From: Ophioceras dolichostomum
Lineage: Eukaryota > Ascomycota > Sordariomycetes > Magnaporthales > Ophioceraceae
NCBI GenBank assembly: GCA_003049485.1
Contig: PYST01000236.1
Span: 1 to 60,446 of the forward strand
Direction: 5' to 3'
DNA length: 60,446 nucleotides
Shown here: positions 20,999 through 32,400 of the stretch, piece after piece
Numbering within the stretch: position 1 is the stretch's first letter
Layout of the letters: each line of letters starts with the position of its first letter
Made by a program: the position numbers and the translations under genes
Notes under the pieces: generated by a model
Database searches by the model: none
Seen by the model: only the letters and a program-made list of their open reading frames with translations
Told to the model about the DNA's origin: nothing

Positions 20999-23286
20999 GG
21001 ATTCCGGTGGCTGCTGCTCGCTAGCTCATGTTCCAGATAGAGAAAAGAGGAGAGTCCCTTCGCACCCCGAACGAATGAGTAGAATAAGGAGAAGAGGAAG
21101 AGGAAAGGAAGGAGTAGGTAGGAAGAACAAAAAGCAAGAAGCGAAAAAGTTGAAAAGAGGAAAAAAGAAGAGGGAAAGAAACAAAACACCAAACGCATTG
21201 AAGCAAAGGCCGGCAGACGGAGAATTATGACGGTAGTTCAAGAGCAAGGGGGAGACGCCAAAAAGGAGGGGCCACCATTTCACCACACCAAGAACGAAAG
21301 AAAATGTCCACGAGGTCGACGAGGTCCATGGGAACCCGGACACTGTCTCTTGTCGTTCCTCTTCGCGGCTTGCGGGCCACCTGCGAGCCTCCTTGCATCC
21401 CTCCCCCCTCTCTCTCTCCCCCTCCCACATTCCACATGATGGGTGTTCCGAAACGCCGGTTGTGCGGGGGGTGCAAGAAGTCAACAAAAGTGTTCAGCAA
21501 CTGGGCGCCGAATCAGGAAAGGGGAGGCGTTCGAGATTAAATGGGGATTGGTGGAACACTCAAGACTGATAATCCCGGACACCTGGAAACTGATCCCACC
21601 CCGGTTCATGATTCTCCCTGGAGCCAACTGGCGCTTGCCAATGGTCAATATGTACTCTGCTGTGGTGTGGTCGGGGATTGTAGAGAGTAAATGCCTGTCG
21701 GTGAGAACCCAAAAAGAGCAATCATCACATCGTCGTCACAGCGACACAAAAGACAAGACCAGACATCACAAACCCGTGTCGCGGCGACGCAGTGGCTGTA
21801 GGCGTGGTATTTTCCTACTACATGTGGCACCTCTGGTTCGTCTTTAATGACTTGTAGTGCAAGCCGGAAAACGAGAACCGTGTTTCGGGGGTTGCGCATC
21901 AGTAAATCGCTAGGGACGCTGGCTATGCTGGCAGTCCACGAGGCCGACATGGATCCCAGAACGACCAGAAGGGCAACTCAAAATGATTGACACGATTGAT
22001 AGCCGCAAAGACGCACAGATGTCTTGCCTAGACCTCGCCAGCGTGCCAGATGTCGGCTAGTTTGTATCTACTTCTGCTAGGAACCCCCCAGCAAGCTGTC
22101 AATGTGCGTCTCAGCAACGTTTTCAGAACAAACAGATGCACTGCAGATCCCGTCATCACATCAGTTGGGATCCCCCTAAACAACCCCACTTTGTGGTTGT
22201 GGGTATGTCCGAAAGAGGAACAACTTCAGACGACGTGCGTTCGTGATGGAGGACCGTCTGACAAAATGTTCTGATGAATACAACCTCAGCTCGTGGAACG
22301 CTGTTTGTGTTACAATGGAAATAGAAAAGACTTGCGCTTACGTGTCTTTCTCGGATAGCATGTCATGGGAAGCCAATTACGAACCGGAGTTCGGTTTCTT
22401 CGTCTTTCGATGATGATGGATCTCACGATTCTTCTGCGAGGTAGGCGCGAAGAGTCCAAGCGCTGAATGGAGTCCAGCCAAGACGTAGAAAGGACCCCTC
22501 GTCCTCTCGAAGTGGAATCGAAACCCGGGAGATCACACCGTTCAAAAGCAAAGAACCCCACGGCGGAAACAGCTGGGAAACCGATGATGGGAGGAAGACC
22601 GTCGAGGCGAACATGGCGCCGGATTCAACATGGCGCCGGCTTCGTCGTCAATTTCTTGCGGACTGGTCCCTCCCACGGCGAGAAGTAAAAGGGAAAGGGC
22701 AATGAACATCGCGACGGCCAGATGCACTTTTTATTCCACCACGCGTAGAGGATTGCAACCCTAGCACCTCCGCCGGTTCGTGCACGTGGCCCTATCCCCA
22801 TCCTCAATGAGCCAACCAGGTTTTTCCCTCTTGCTCCTGGACGCCTCCGCATTCCACGGCGGGCGGAGGATTGTGTTCCGGTGGCTACTCTGTGGCGCTG
22901 GCTTTGCTCATCACGGACAGCGGAGGTCGAGTAAACCGCATTGCCAGTGTCCAATGATGAATGGATCATCCAAATCGGCATCGGCAGTAGTCATGTCCCA
23001 GTGCTAAAAAGATGCCAGCGCAACCCGTCGATGACATACGCGTGACGGGACTAGACTGTACGGGAGTGGACGGAGTAAAGAGGGGCCGAAAGACTAGATC
23101 ATCATTCCATGCAGAAGCGGGGGCAAGTCCCAACGGACTAGGTCGGGAGGTAGGGAGGTAAGGCGAGTGCGGTCACGGCAGATTTCATTCCAATTAGAGA
23201 CTGCAACGATTAGAATTCCCGACCACATCGGCGATCCTCGCCAAACTTCCATCACAATTAGTTCTTCTTCGCGGGACAAACCTCCT
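20999..23286. other. Intergenic 2.3 kb
   Basis: Contains a purine-rich tract upstream of the rhodopsin-like gene (about 21060-21200, GAAGAG-type repeats on the plus strand). The rest has only short frames that I cannot support as genes. Confidence 0.5.
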
Positions 23287-24587
23287 CTACATTGTGCATG
23301 CTCCTTCTCCTAGGGTGTAATGGTGATGTAGAGTCGCATCAAACAACAAGCCGAAGTCTTTTAGGTCCTCCAAATTGTTGATGGCAAAGGGTCCCAGCTC
23401 GCGGATCTGAAGAAAGTCGTCCGGCGTGAGCAGCGGCTCCCCGGTCGAGGGATGGTGGGGACACACGAGAGAGTCTGGCTCTGACACGTATCCCAGTCAG
23501 CTTGCTGTAGCACGCGCCAGCATAAAGCTCACCTGGTTCCCGTTGAAACATATCATCTTCAGCCACGCTGGCCGTCCGGTGCTCGAGATGCGGGAGAGAG
23601 GTGTCTCGCGATGGGTGTATCCCTTTGCAGCGAGCTCGCACATCCACTGGAGAGGGATCTGGGACGTTGTACTGGCGTTCCTCTTGGCTTCGATATCGTA
23701 GGCGGACGGTTCTGAGGGTTCGAACTCGCTCCAGGGCGAATCGACCCTGCCGTCCACGCGGGAGACGAACATTCCCATCGCGGCACCGTCAGACTTACCT
23801 CGGCGCCGCGATGGACGCTTCCCGTCGAGGCTGCCAAAAACATACTCGGTCTCCGACGGGCTGGCCATGTACAACGGGAGTCCATCAGGGCGTTTTCCCA
23901 GAACCTGACTCGAAAGAGCGTTGAGAAGGGCACAGCCAAGGTCAGTTCGCTCTGATTCAGAGACATTACTACCTCGTCTCTGGAGCCTTGATGCCTTGCT
24001 ATGGACGTCTTCTAGCTGTCTAAGGGAGTCGTTGTAGCTCGTAGTGCCGAACTATTTCGGGTTTCTTGACCAACATGTATCTAAAGGATGCCTTTTCAGC
24101 CCGGCCGCTGTGTTGTGCATAGGACGCCCATGATAGTGCACTCTCTGGAGATCCGTTTGCCCGTTGGACCTTGTATCAAACCTGGAACGCCAGGGCTGGT
24201 GCATGCGCGGCAAAGCGGGGCTCCGCCACGTGGGCTCCTTCGTCAACGGGCCCTCCTGGCGTGGACGTGCCACGTTGGCGGCGGGAGTGGGAGACGCCGG
24301 ATGGTTTGCCGACAGGCGCCACTCAAGCATGCGCTCTGACACAGCGAGAGACGTAGGCCCGAACAGGTGGGCCTCATTCACGAGGGTATCGAGGGCTGCG
24401 GCTGTGACTGCACACGGGAACGTCGTTGACTCGGCCGAAGGGACGAAAAAGCTGTGAAGGGGCAGACATTGGGCTTCGCTCGCGGTACTGGCTGAGAATC
24501 TCTGGTGTCTATGTCTTTGAGCCGGGCTCCCTTCGGAAGCAACTTGAGGGCGGCTCCAGTCCAGTTTCGGAAAGCGTTTATGGACAT
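23287..24587 (-). CDS. Hypothetical protein, 5' structure unresolved
   Basis: Two 3' exons are supported: 23533-24051 (173 codons) and 23287-23478 (63 codons plus stop). They are joined over a 54-bp intron with donor GTGAGC, a CTGAC branch site and acceptor CAGAG, phase 0, giving ...CFNGNQ-PDSLVCPHHPSTG.... The protein reads as ordinary globular sequence (SESERTDLGCALLNALSSQ, EYVFGSLDGKRPSRRR, PLQWMCELAAKGYTHRE). The open frame continues upstream to a possible acceptor at 24052 but has no suitable start, so at least one more exon lies upstream. A plausible first exon begins at the ATG at 24587 (MSINAFRNWTGAALKLLPKG), but the frames between 24052 and 24400 can be joined in more than one way. 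I recognise no domain. It could also be a decaying gene. Confidence 0.4.
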
Positions 24588-25964
24588 GATACTGGCTGAG
24601 TGTTTGTTAACAGAAGATATTACAGCAACCTGGTAGGTACCTAGTTGGACAGCTTGGCCGAGTAATACAGGAACAGGAGAAGAAAAGGGTGATGACCGAG
24701 CACTGGACCATCCTGAGTTCCCAGCCGGCGTCCAGCGTAGTTTTGAAAAGTTTTCTCACTCTTTGTTGCGATGTTCAATCCTTTGTCACGAATTCTTGTT
24801 GGGTGTATCCCCTTGGAATGCCCGCCCATTCTCACTTTCTTTGTCGGTTGCACTGCCGTGAACCAACAACGCTTGTAACTTCTTTGTTCCACTACCGCTT
24901 CCGGCTGGGCGGATCTGTACTGGAATGCGGAGCCGGTTCATCCCGGCTCAGGCGACAAGATCTCTGATATTTTCGTGTGGTTGCCATTGCTGGGGACTGT
25001 CAGCGAGCACCGTGACGCGATGCCGGGGGAGAGGGCTTCCACGCTGTCACTATCGTTTTACATCACTGCCGACTTGCTAAGCTGATGGGTACTAGTGACT
25101 AAACGACCTTCCGTGTTGTCAGGATACTAAACATAGGAGCATGCACATGGTAGTGAGCACGTTTGGACCTCTGCCTGAGTTCCGCGAGGCTTGAGGCTGA
25201 GGCCCCCTTAGTTCGAATACGGCGATTGGCAACGACTGCCACGTTGGGTACGAAAGACGGGCCCCCAATGGCAGCCGGTTACCTGCTAATTTATTGTTGA
25301 CAACTCATTTGCCCCAGCAAGCCCTTTCAAATGTTGAAGCTAACTTCGTCGACGAAAAAAAGCCAATAGCACCGGCAACTTCGTGGGTTTCTTCGAGTGC
25401 TACAATCGCAGGGCACGAAGAGGGCGAGCTGTGCTACGTAGGTAGGGAGTTGGACTGAAGGTTGTGCTAGGACAATAGGCCGAAGGGTGTGAGACGGAAG
25501 GTGCACCAGATTGTTGTTATTATTGTTGTTTTTTCGTGGTCAGGGCGAAAACTCTGGTCTCTACGGATTACCAATCCTCACCCTCGTAGCCAAGTGACCG
25601 CATTCCCAGGGGGTGCCTCCCAACTGACAAAGGGAGTGTCTATCTTACTCCGCTCTCTACGGACACATTGATGCCATCAAGTGCCAGAAGAATTTAAAAT
25701 TCTGTAGTTGTGAATGGCGACGTCTTTATCCCGGGCTAACGTTACAAATACCTATACGATACTGGCAAGCAGTGTTTTGGTCCTCGAGTGGGGGATGTAT
25801 TCTGTGTGTTTGAACATAGCAGGCTATATAGAAGGAAACTCAAGCCGAACCCACCGCCAACCTGATCTCGGCTACATACCAATCCAGTCAGGTGAAGCCC
25901 AGGTTGTACGCAACTACCTTGGTATACTGTTTACTGTCCCAGCCAAGGCTAGCCCGAAGAAAGC
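24588..25964. other. Intergenic 1.4 kb
   Basis: Contains one TAGGTACCTA palindrome (24634-24643). No gene, RNA or repeat is supported. A 176-codon open frame on the plus strand (25714-26244) mostly overlaps the antisense of the P47-like gene and shows no motif. Confidence 0.5.
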
Positions 25965-27838
25965 CTACGCCGTCTCCGCATACCTCAAAAATGCAGCCAG
26001 GTCGCCCGTCTGCGTAAAACCCGGATTCGCAAACTGGAACACCTTCCCGCCAGGGAACACAAAGTCCTGTACCAGCCCCACAGGAATAGCATTCAGCCCC
26101 GTGCCCATCCTGGACTGCACCAGCGTGGACGCCCAGGCGATGAGCTGGTTGATGCCCGTGAAGAAATTAATAAAACTGTCCGCGTCCGCGATCTTGTCTT
26201 TCCCCCGCGTCTCGGCTCCCCACTGCGCGTTGGCTGTTAGCTGACCCTGCTGGTCGACGCTGACGTTGTAGCGGTCCGTCTTCTGCCGCGAGACGACGTT
26301 GCCTGATCTCGTGGTGGAGACCGAGCTGACGCTCAGGTACGCGTACTGCTCTTGGTGGACGGAGATGCCGCCCGCGTCGAAGGCGGCCGTCAGCACGTAG
26401 TACGTCTCGATCTTGAGCTTGCCTGAGTTGCCGTTCAGGCCTGCTTGGTCGTAGGAGCTTGCGCCGTACTGCATGGCGGAGTCAGCGGTTGATCACGGGG
26501 GCGCAAGCTTGGAAAAACGAAAATGTACGTAGTTGGAAAAGTAGAAGAGGCGACGTTGAGTCAGAGCGAGTGACATACCTCGAACTTGACGAGAGTGTTC
26601 CCATCGTTGGGCGTGGACACGCTGGGCTGCTGACCAGGGATCATGTTTCCCTGATACGTGACGCCGCCGAACCCGGCATCTTTGAGCGTCACCTTCGTCG
26701 TGGGCTGGAAGCAGCACCTCCTGACGTACGGCTCAAGGAACGCACGCAGGTAGGCGGCCATCGCCTTACGACTGATGGCGACGGCGCCGTCGCGGTCCTT
26801 CAATTCCTGCATATTCGAGATCCAGTTCCACCTGAAGCGCGCCGGGGCCGACGGCAGGCCGTGACCAGTCGCCACGCACTGGTAATTGAGCGTGGCCAGC
26901 CGCCTCTGATCCTCGGACGGGTTCTGGATAGGTTCACCCGCGCCGTCGAGCAGCGGCTGTGCGGCCAGTTGCATGGCACCCAGCTGCAGCGTTGAGGGGG
27001 GCAGGTTCAGCGAGGAACGCGCCACGAGCGAGTACGACAGCAGGGGGGAGGCGCCCGAGTTGGATTTCCGCAGCCCCTCGAAGTACATCTTCATGAAGTA
27101 CTTGTCCAGCAGGTCTTGGCTCTCGGAGCCGGCCCCGACGATGGTGGCGCTGGGGCTGCTCATCAGCGCTGGCGTTGTGAGGTCCACGAGGAGCTGCTGC
27201 ACGCCGAACGCGTCCGGGCCATGATTCCGCACCTGCACCTCGACGGCCTGCTTGGCCTTGGGGTCCAGCGACTCGATCGTGGCCGGGTCGTACTTGTCTG
27301 TCGTGTGCATGCGCAGGTCGACGTTACACGAGAAGATCCACGGCTTAGGAGCTTCATCACCTTCCGGTTGGCCCTGCGCGTACTTGCTCCATAGCAGCTT
27401 TCCGCGAGGTAGGTACTTCAGCTCCGTGATGATGAAGGACTGGCAGGGTAGGTTGAAGAGCACCTTTGAAATGTCAGCCGCCTTTAGGTCGAGCGTGTTA
27501 GGGTACGTGAGCTCCGGGTCGAAGCCGATCTGCGCGCGGAAGGCCGCCACAAAGCCCACGTCCTGGAGGGTGAGGAGTTCCGGGGTGGTGGTCGCTGTCG
27601 CGCCGTTTTCGATGTCGAAGGGGTCGACGCCGTTGGTGAGGGCGAGCAGGGCAGGCAGGTCCATCCCCGTGTTGACCCCATTGTCGTCCATGCAGACGCA
27701 GTACGTGACCTCGGGCTGGTCGATGCTCAGCAGGTACTGGTACATGGTCGCGTTGATGCTTTCCTGGGTGGTCGCGATGGCGAAGTCGAAGCCATGGGCT
27801 CCGACGTTGGTTTTGGGCACGGATTGGTTGAACGACAT
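25965..27838 (-). CDS. P47/OrfX-like (possible TULIP-fold) protein
   Basis: Two exons (26579-27838, 25965-26468) give 587 residues, with no signal peptide. The start is the ATG giving MSFNQSVPK. Residues 15-35 (HGFDFAIATTQESINATMYQY) resemble the opening of clostridial P47/OrfX-type proteins, where a G-[FW]-D core is followed about ten residues later by a conserved Asn in an amphipathic helix. The rest is a mixed alpha/beta protein. The C-terminus carries FVFPGGKVFQFANPGF, a motif I associate with related fungal hypothetical proteins. The 110-bp intron (donor GTATGT) joins NTLVKFE to YGASSYDQ in phase 0. P47 and OrfX proteins of the botulinum locus have lipid-binding TULIP folds. The link here is suggestive only. 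Its divergent neighbour at 29413 is the natural partner candidate. Intracellular location is inferred from the absence of a signal. Confidence 0.5.
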
Positions 27839-29412
27839 TGTGTCAACTAGCAAGGGGACGGGCAGATGACGGCTAATTGTGGTGATAGATGGGTGGGGGT
27901 GCAGCACTTGTAGGTGGTTCGAAAATATGAGGAAACGAAGGCGGCTTTTTAGTCTGGGATTCGCATGGCAACTAGGGGCGGCTACGAAAAGTTGAAATTA
28001 AGTGGCACGTTGGTGGTTCGCTTTATATCGGTCAGTGATGATCGAGTGATGAGACTCGGAGTGTGGTTCCAAGGAACCAACGCATGCCACAAACCACTTG
28101 GCGAGGATACGGCAAAGGCGAGGAGAGGCGATAACCTGGAGATACACTGACGGTGTCAACGATGTCCTTGTGCAAAATTACCAGAAACTGCCGACTAACT
28201 GGGCAGTATCGCGGACAACACCGCAACTTTCATCCCAACGTTAGATCACGATTATTCCAACTGTTTCCGGACAGCGCGCTGCGTGGTCCGTCCTTGGCAA
28301 CCCGACCCAGTGGCCCAATGGAATGCCGCCTGGTAAGGGAAACCTGCGTAAGGGGATATTAATGGCTGAGCTATCGTCCCCTTCTGGACATAGTAAGACC
28401 GTTCAGCTCTCATCGGGACCCCCTGGACTGCAGCATGCTGAGGAGCGAAGCCCTCTCGAGGGTATGGTACCATCGCTAACCCACTCGATTGGCCATATGC
28501 AATTGGCCTCAGGCCTCAGCCACAGGAGACCAAACTTGTGGTTCCTTGGCTGTTGCAGCTGTTCAGCTGACATCTTGCAGTATCATGTAGGACGCGGCTT
28601 ACAGTCACGAAGCTTGGCTGCTCACCACGTCAAAGAAATCCGTTCCAAATCAGATTAGACCTCCATTCAGCCCGTGACCCCCGTCAGCGAAACGTAGGGC
28701 TGCGTTGAAATACCCACTTCGCCTAACGGTGCTGCAGCATTCATCAGCTAGCATGACTCTCGAGTCCCAAACACCGTTGCATCGGCCACTCAGAATTTGC
28801 TCCGGCTTTGCATATCTCCATGTTCAGGCGGCCACGGCGTCGTCCTGCAGCAGCTTCTAACCTTAACGGTCGTCCCAAGCCTTTGTTCGCAGGAAGAAGC
28901 GCCGCATTTACGATCACCGCCTTTCTCTGTGTCTTGAATCTGGCATTGGCACGGGGATACCGCGGCGACACATGCCTTGGCTACCACGAGCCAATATTAT
29001 CACGTACTCGAACTCTCGAATCGGTCTCGGCAATGGATACATGCCGTCTTGAATGGACTGCCACAGTTTGGCTGCGCCGAGATCTGCAATACGTCCACCC
29101 CACTTGGCTGTTGGTAGAACCGACAGGAGCGACCTATCTGTCATCAGTTTCCCTGATAGCCATCCCTTGCACTCCCGACACATTCAAAACGGCATCACGT
29201 TGAGCAGTCATCCCATGCCATCGCGCATTGTCTTTGATCACTCGTAGCAGACACTCATATGCAAGGCATTGACTAGCGAGTCTACATATTCGACTCGTTC
29301 AACCTTAAGAATTAGCGATCAGGCTAACCGTTTTTCTCGAGAAACACTCAACCATCCCTATCCCTCGACTCATGCACCATCTACCTACTCCAGCACATAA
29401 ACAGTCGCCACA
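27839..29412. promoter_or_regulatory. Divergent intergenic region between the P47-like and large protein genes
   Basis: 1.57 kb separates the two divergent start codons, so it must hold both promoters. A pyrimidine-rich stretch (ATCCCTATCCCTCGACTC) lies about 55 bp before the plus-strand ATG. No longer repeat or small gene is evident. It is a shared control region only by position; co-regulation has not been shown. Confidence 0.4.
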
Positions 29413-32400
29413 ATGGAGATCTCAGCGCAGACAGACATCATGCTCAACCAAAAGCAGGCCACCATCATGGCTGCTGACAAGGCCTTCACGGTCTTGCAGA
29501 CCAAGGATGGCGACTCCCTGTTCTTTTCCATCGGCACGGACCCAAACGACGCCGACGGCAGTGAGGACGTCCTGTACGTCACTCGCGAGCTGCGCAACGG
29601 CGTGTCGACCACGGGCTGGGACCAGGTCGACCTAAGCAGCCGCGTATCTCCGGGGAAACACGTCGGCGTCTCGTCCTTCGCCATGGCGCAGAACGTCCAG
29701 ACACTGGCCTTCGACCTGATCATCGTGGCTAGCGTCAACTACAGCGCCAACGACACGCTCTTCATTTCTAGCGGCCACAAGGACGTGCCAGCAGACTGGG
29801 CGAACGGCGTCAGCTGGGCCGAGCTCCGGTTCGACGCTGTCAGCGTCGACGGGCCCAAGATCACACCGCCGAATCCCCTGAAGATCGCTGATGTCTTCCT
29901 CATGAACATCAGCAACGCCTCCGGCACAAGTGTCCTGAACTGCTTTGTCGACATCATCCGTGATCCCCTCACATCTACCACCAAGGCGCTGGACCGCTAC
30001 TACATCGACCTGGCCCCATCTGCCTCGCCGGCATGGAACAGGCATCTCCTCGCGCTGGACATTGCGGCTGGCTCAGTGCAGTCGTGCCTTGGCCGTCGTG
30101 AGAAGGACGCCGCGCCGGGGATCTACACCTTCGGCACGATCGGTGGCGATCGCAACAAACAGCTGCTCTACATTCCTCAGTACGTTTCGAAGCAGTTCAA
30201 GGTCGCCCCGCGCAGCGCCCGTCTTCAGCCTCCAAAGGGCAGCACCTCCATCGCGTCAGCTGCCACCGCGGCGGGCTACACCAACCTCTTCGTATCGGGC
30301 GACGAAGGTCTATGGGTCTTCGACGCCAAGAATCAGACCGAGGCAGGCGTGGCCGTCCTGGCGGTGCCAGCCCTATCCATTGCCGGCCAGAACGTGTCGG
30401 CCAGGCTGCGCAATCTCTCCGCCGCCACCGTCGGCTCGACCACATCCGTCTGGGGCCTCAACGCCCAGAACGACCTGATCTACACCTCCTGCCCCGCCGG
30501 CCGCGAGACGAAGCCAGCCAGCTGGTCCAGCCCCGTGCCCATCATGTCGGGTGTCCAGAACTTCGCCTTCTTCCTTAACAAGTCCCGCGACGAGGCACAC
30601 GTGCTTTTCGCCCACATCGGCGGGGAGCTGCTCAGAAAGATCTCGCAGGACCCCGTCACGGCCACCTGGAGCTCGTACGAGATCCTGCTGCCGTCGCCGG
30701 ACGTTAAGCAGGTCGTCGAGTACGACAGCTTCACGAGCCACATCACGGTCTGGGACTCCGCTACCGGCCAGGCCGCCAGCGACGTCTCGGTGGACCTGAC
30801 CGCCACGGCGGAGGTCCCGGTCTCCGTCAACGACGTCCACCATGTGCTCTACCCCGGTGAGCCGGTGCGCGTGAAGACCAGTCTGAACGGCACCGTCACT
30901 GTGATCCAGGCCGCTCCGTCTCTGTCGCAAGCCGTGACGTACAGCGTGACAGTGACGAGCACTGGGCAGGCCGGCAAGACGGTCATCGCCATCGTCGATC
31001 CCCTTGAGAAGGCCAACGAACGGATGAGGGCTCTCCAGAGCGGCGAAGACGTGACCAACGCCACGGCAATGCGGGAGGATGGCACGCGGTATCCGCTCGT
31101 GGACGGAGGTGTCTCCAAGCAGGACAAGGACGCTATGGCGCAGGCCCTGCAACAGATGCTTGAGGCGCGAAAGAGCTTGCCTGCGGACGGCTCGAAGGCG
31201 TCGTCGACAACAGCGACGGTGGCAGCTAGCTCTGGACCATCTCTCGTCGCGGCGAGGGCACTCGCCACTGCCCAGATCAGCAGCCCCCAGCTCAAGCCCT
31301 TTGCCGTGACTTTCCACAAGGACGGCACTGGCGCATTTTTCCACCACGGTGCTGCTGCTCAGAAGGTCATAGCCGGTGCCGTGCCGATATATGACACCCG
31401 CCACGAAGTGTCTGGCAGGATGGCGATATCCTCAAGCTCCACCGCACTAGCCGCAAAGGTCAGCCCCCTGGCGCCCCTGCCGGAGCCCATCCTGCACGCA
31501 GCCGGCGACCTCTCCCGCCTGATCAAGAAGGCCGGCGACGCGCTGACGTCGTTCGCCTGCGACGCCGTGGGGCAGATCTACCGCGCTGTGGTCTGGATCG
31601 GCGAGAAGATCTACCACGCGTACCTGGACTGCAAGGCGGCGCTGGACCGGTTCCTGGACATGGTGTGGGACTGGATCAAGGTGGCGTGGGAGAAGCTCAA
31701 GGCGTTCCTGGACGACCTGTTCGTATGGCCCAGCATCCTGCGCACGCACCGCGTTTTTAAAACGGTCATGAACAACAGTCTTGACCACCTGATCGACTCG
31801 ATCGTTGACGCCGAGGAGACGGTCGCTGATAAGCTGGACGACATGACGAAGCGCGTGCAGGACTGGGCGGGTCTGAAGGATAAGGTGGCCGACGGCAGCA
31901 CGGTTGGCTTCTTGTCCAAGTCTGCGTCGTCCGGGACAAAAGACACGGACAGCCCCAAGGCGAATTGGGTGCTGCAGCATCTCACAAGTGCGCTGAGCGG
32001 TGGCATATCCAGCGGAGACGACAAAGGCGAAGGACCAGGCTCGATGACCGGCGCCGTCCTGAAAGCCTTCCAGGAAGCACTCCAAAACCTCCTGGAACTA
32101 ATCGAAGAAGAGGCCGGCGGCCTCGCCAACGCGGCACTGCAAGCCAACGAGGTGGCCAGAAACATCAACAACATGCGGCCCGAGGAGGCCGGCGCCAAGA
32201 TCCTGGGAATCATCGCCGAGCTGGTGCTGCGCGCCGCAAAGCACCTGGTCGTCAAGATCCTCGACGTCGGGCGCATCATAGTCGGACTGATCAAAGGCGT
32301 CGTCAACGCGCCCATCCGCATCAAGGTCATCTCGCCGCTATACGAGCAGCTCGTGGGCTCGCCGCTCAGCCTGCTGGACCTCATCTGTCTCGTCGCCGCC

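Noticed and set aside
22500..22560. tRNA-like T-arm (GGGTTTCGATTCCA on the minus strand)
   Set aside because: No box A or D-arm at the right distance and no anticodon arm.
30373..31404. 343-codon open frame on the minus strand inside the large gene
   Set aside because: It is fully antisense to a 1294-codon ORF with clear protein character and follows its codon bias; no motif of its own.
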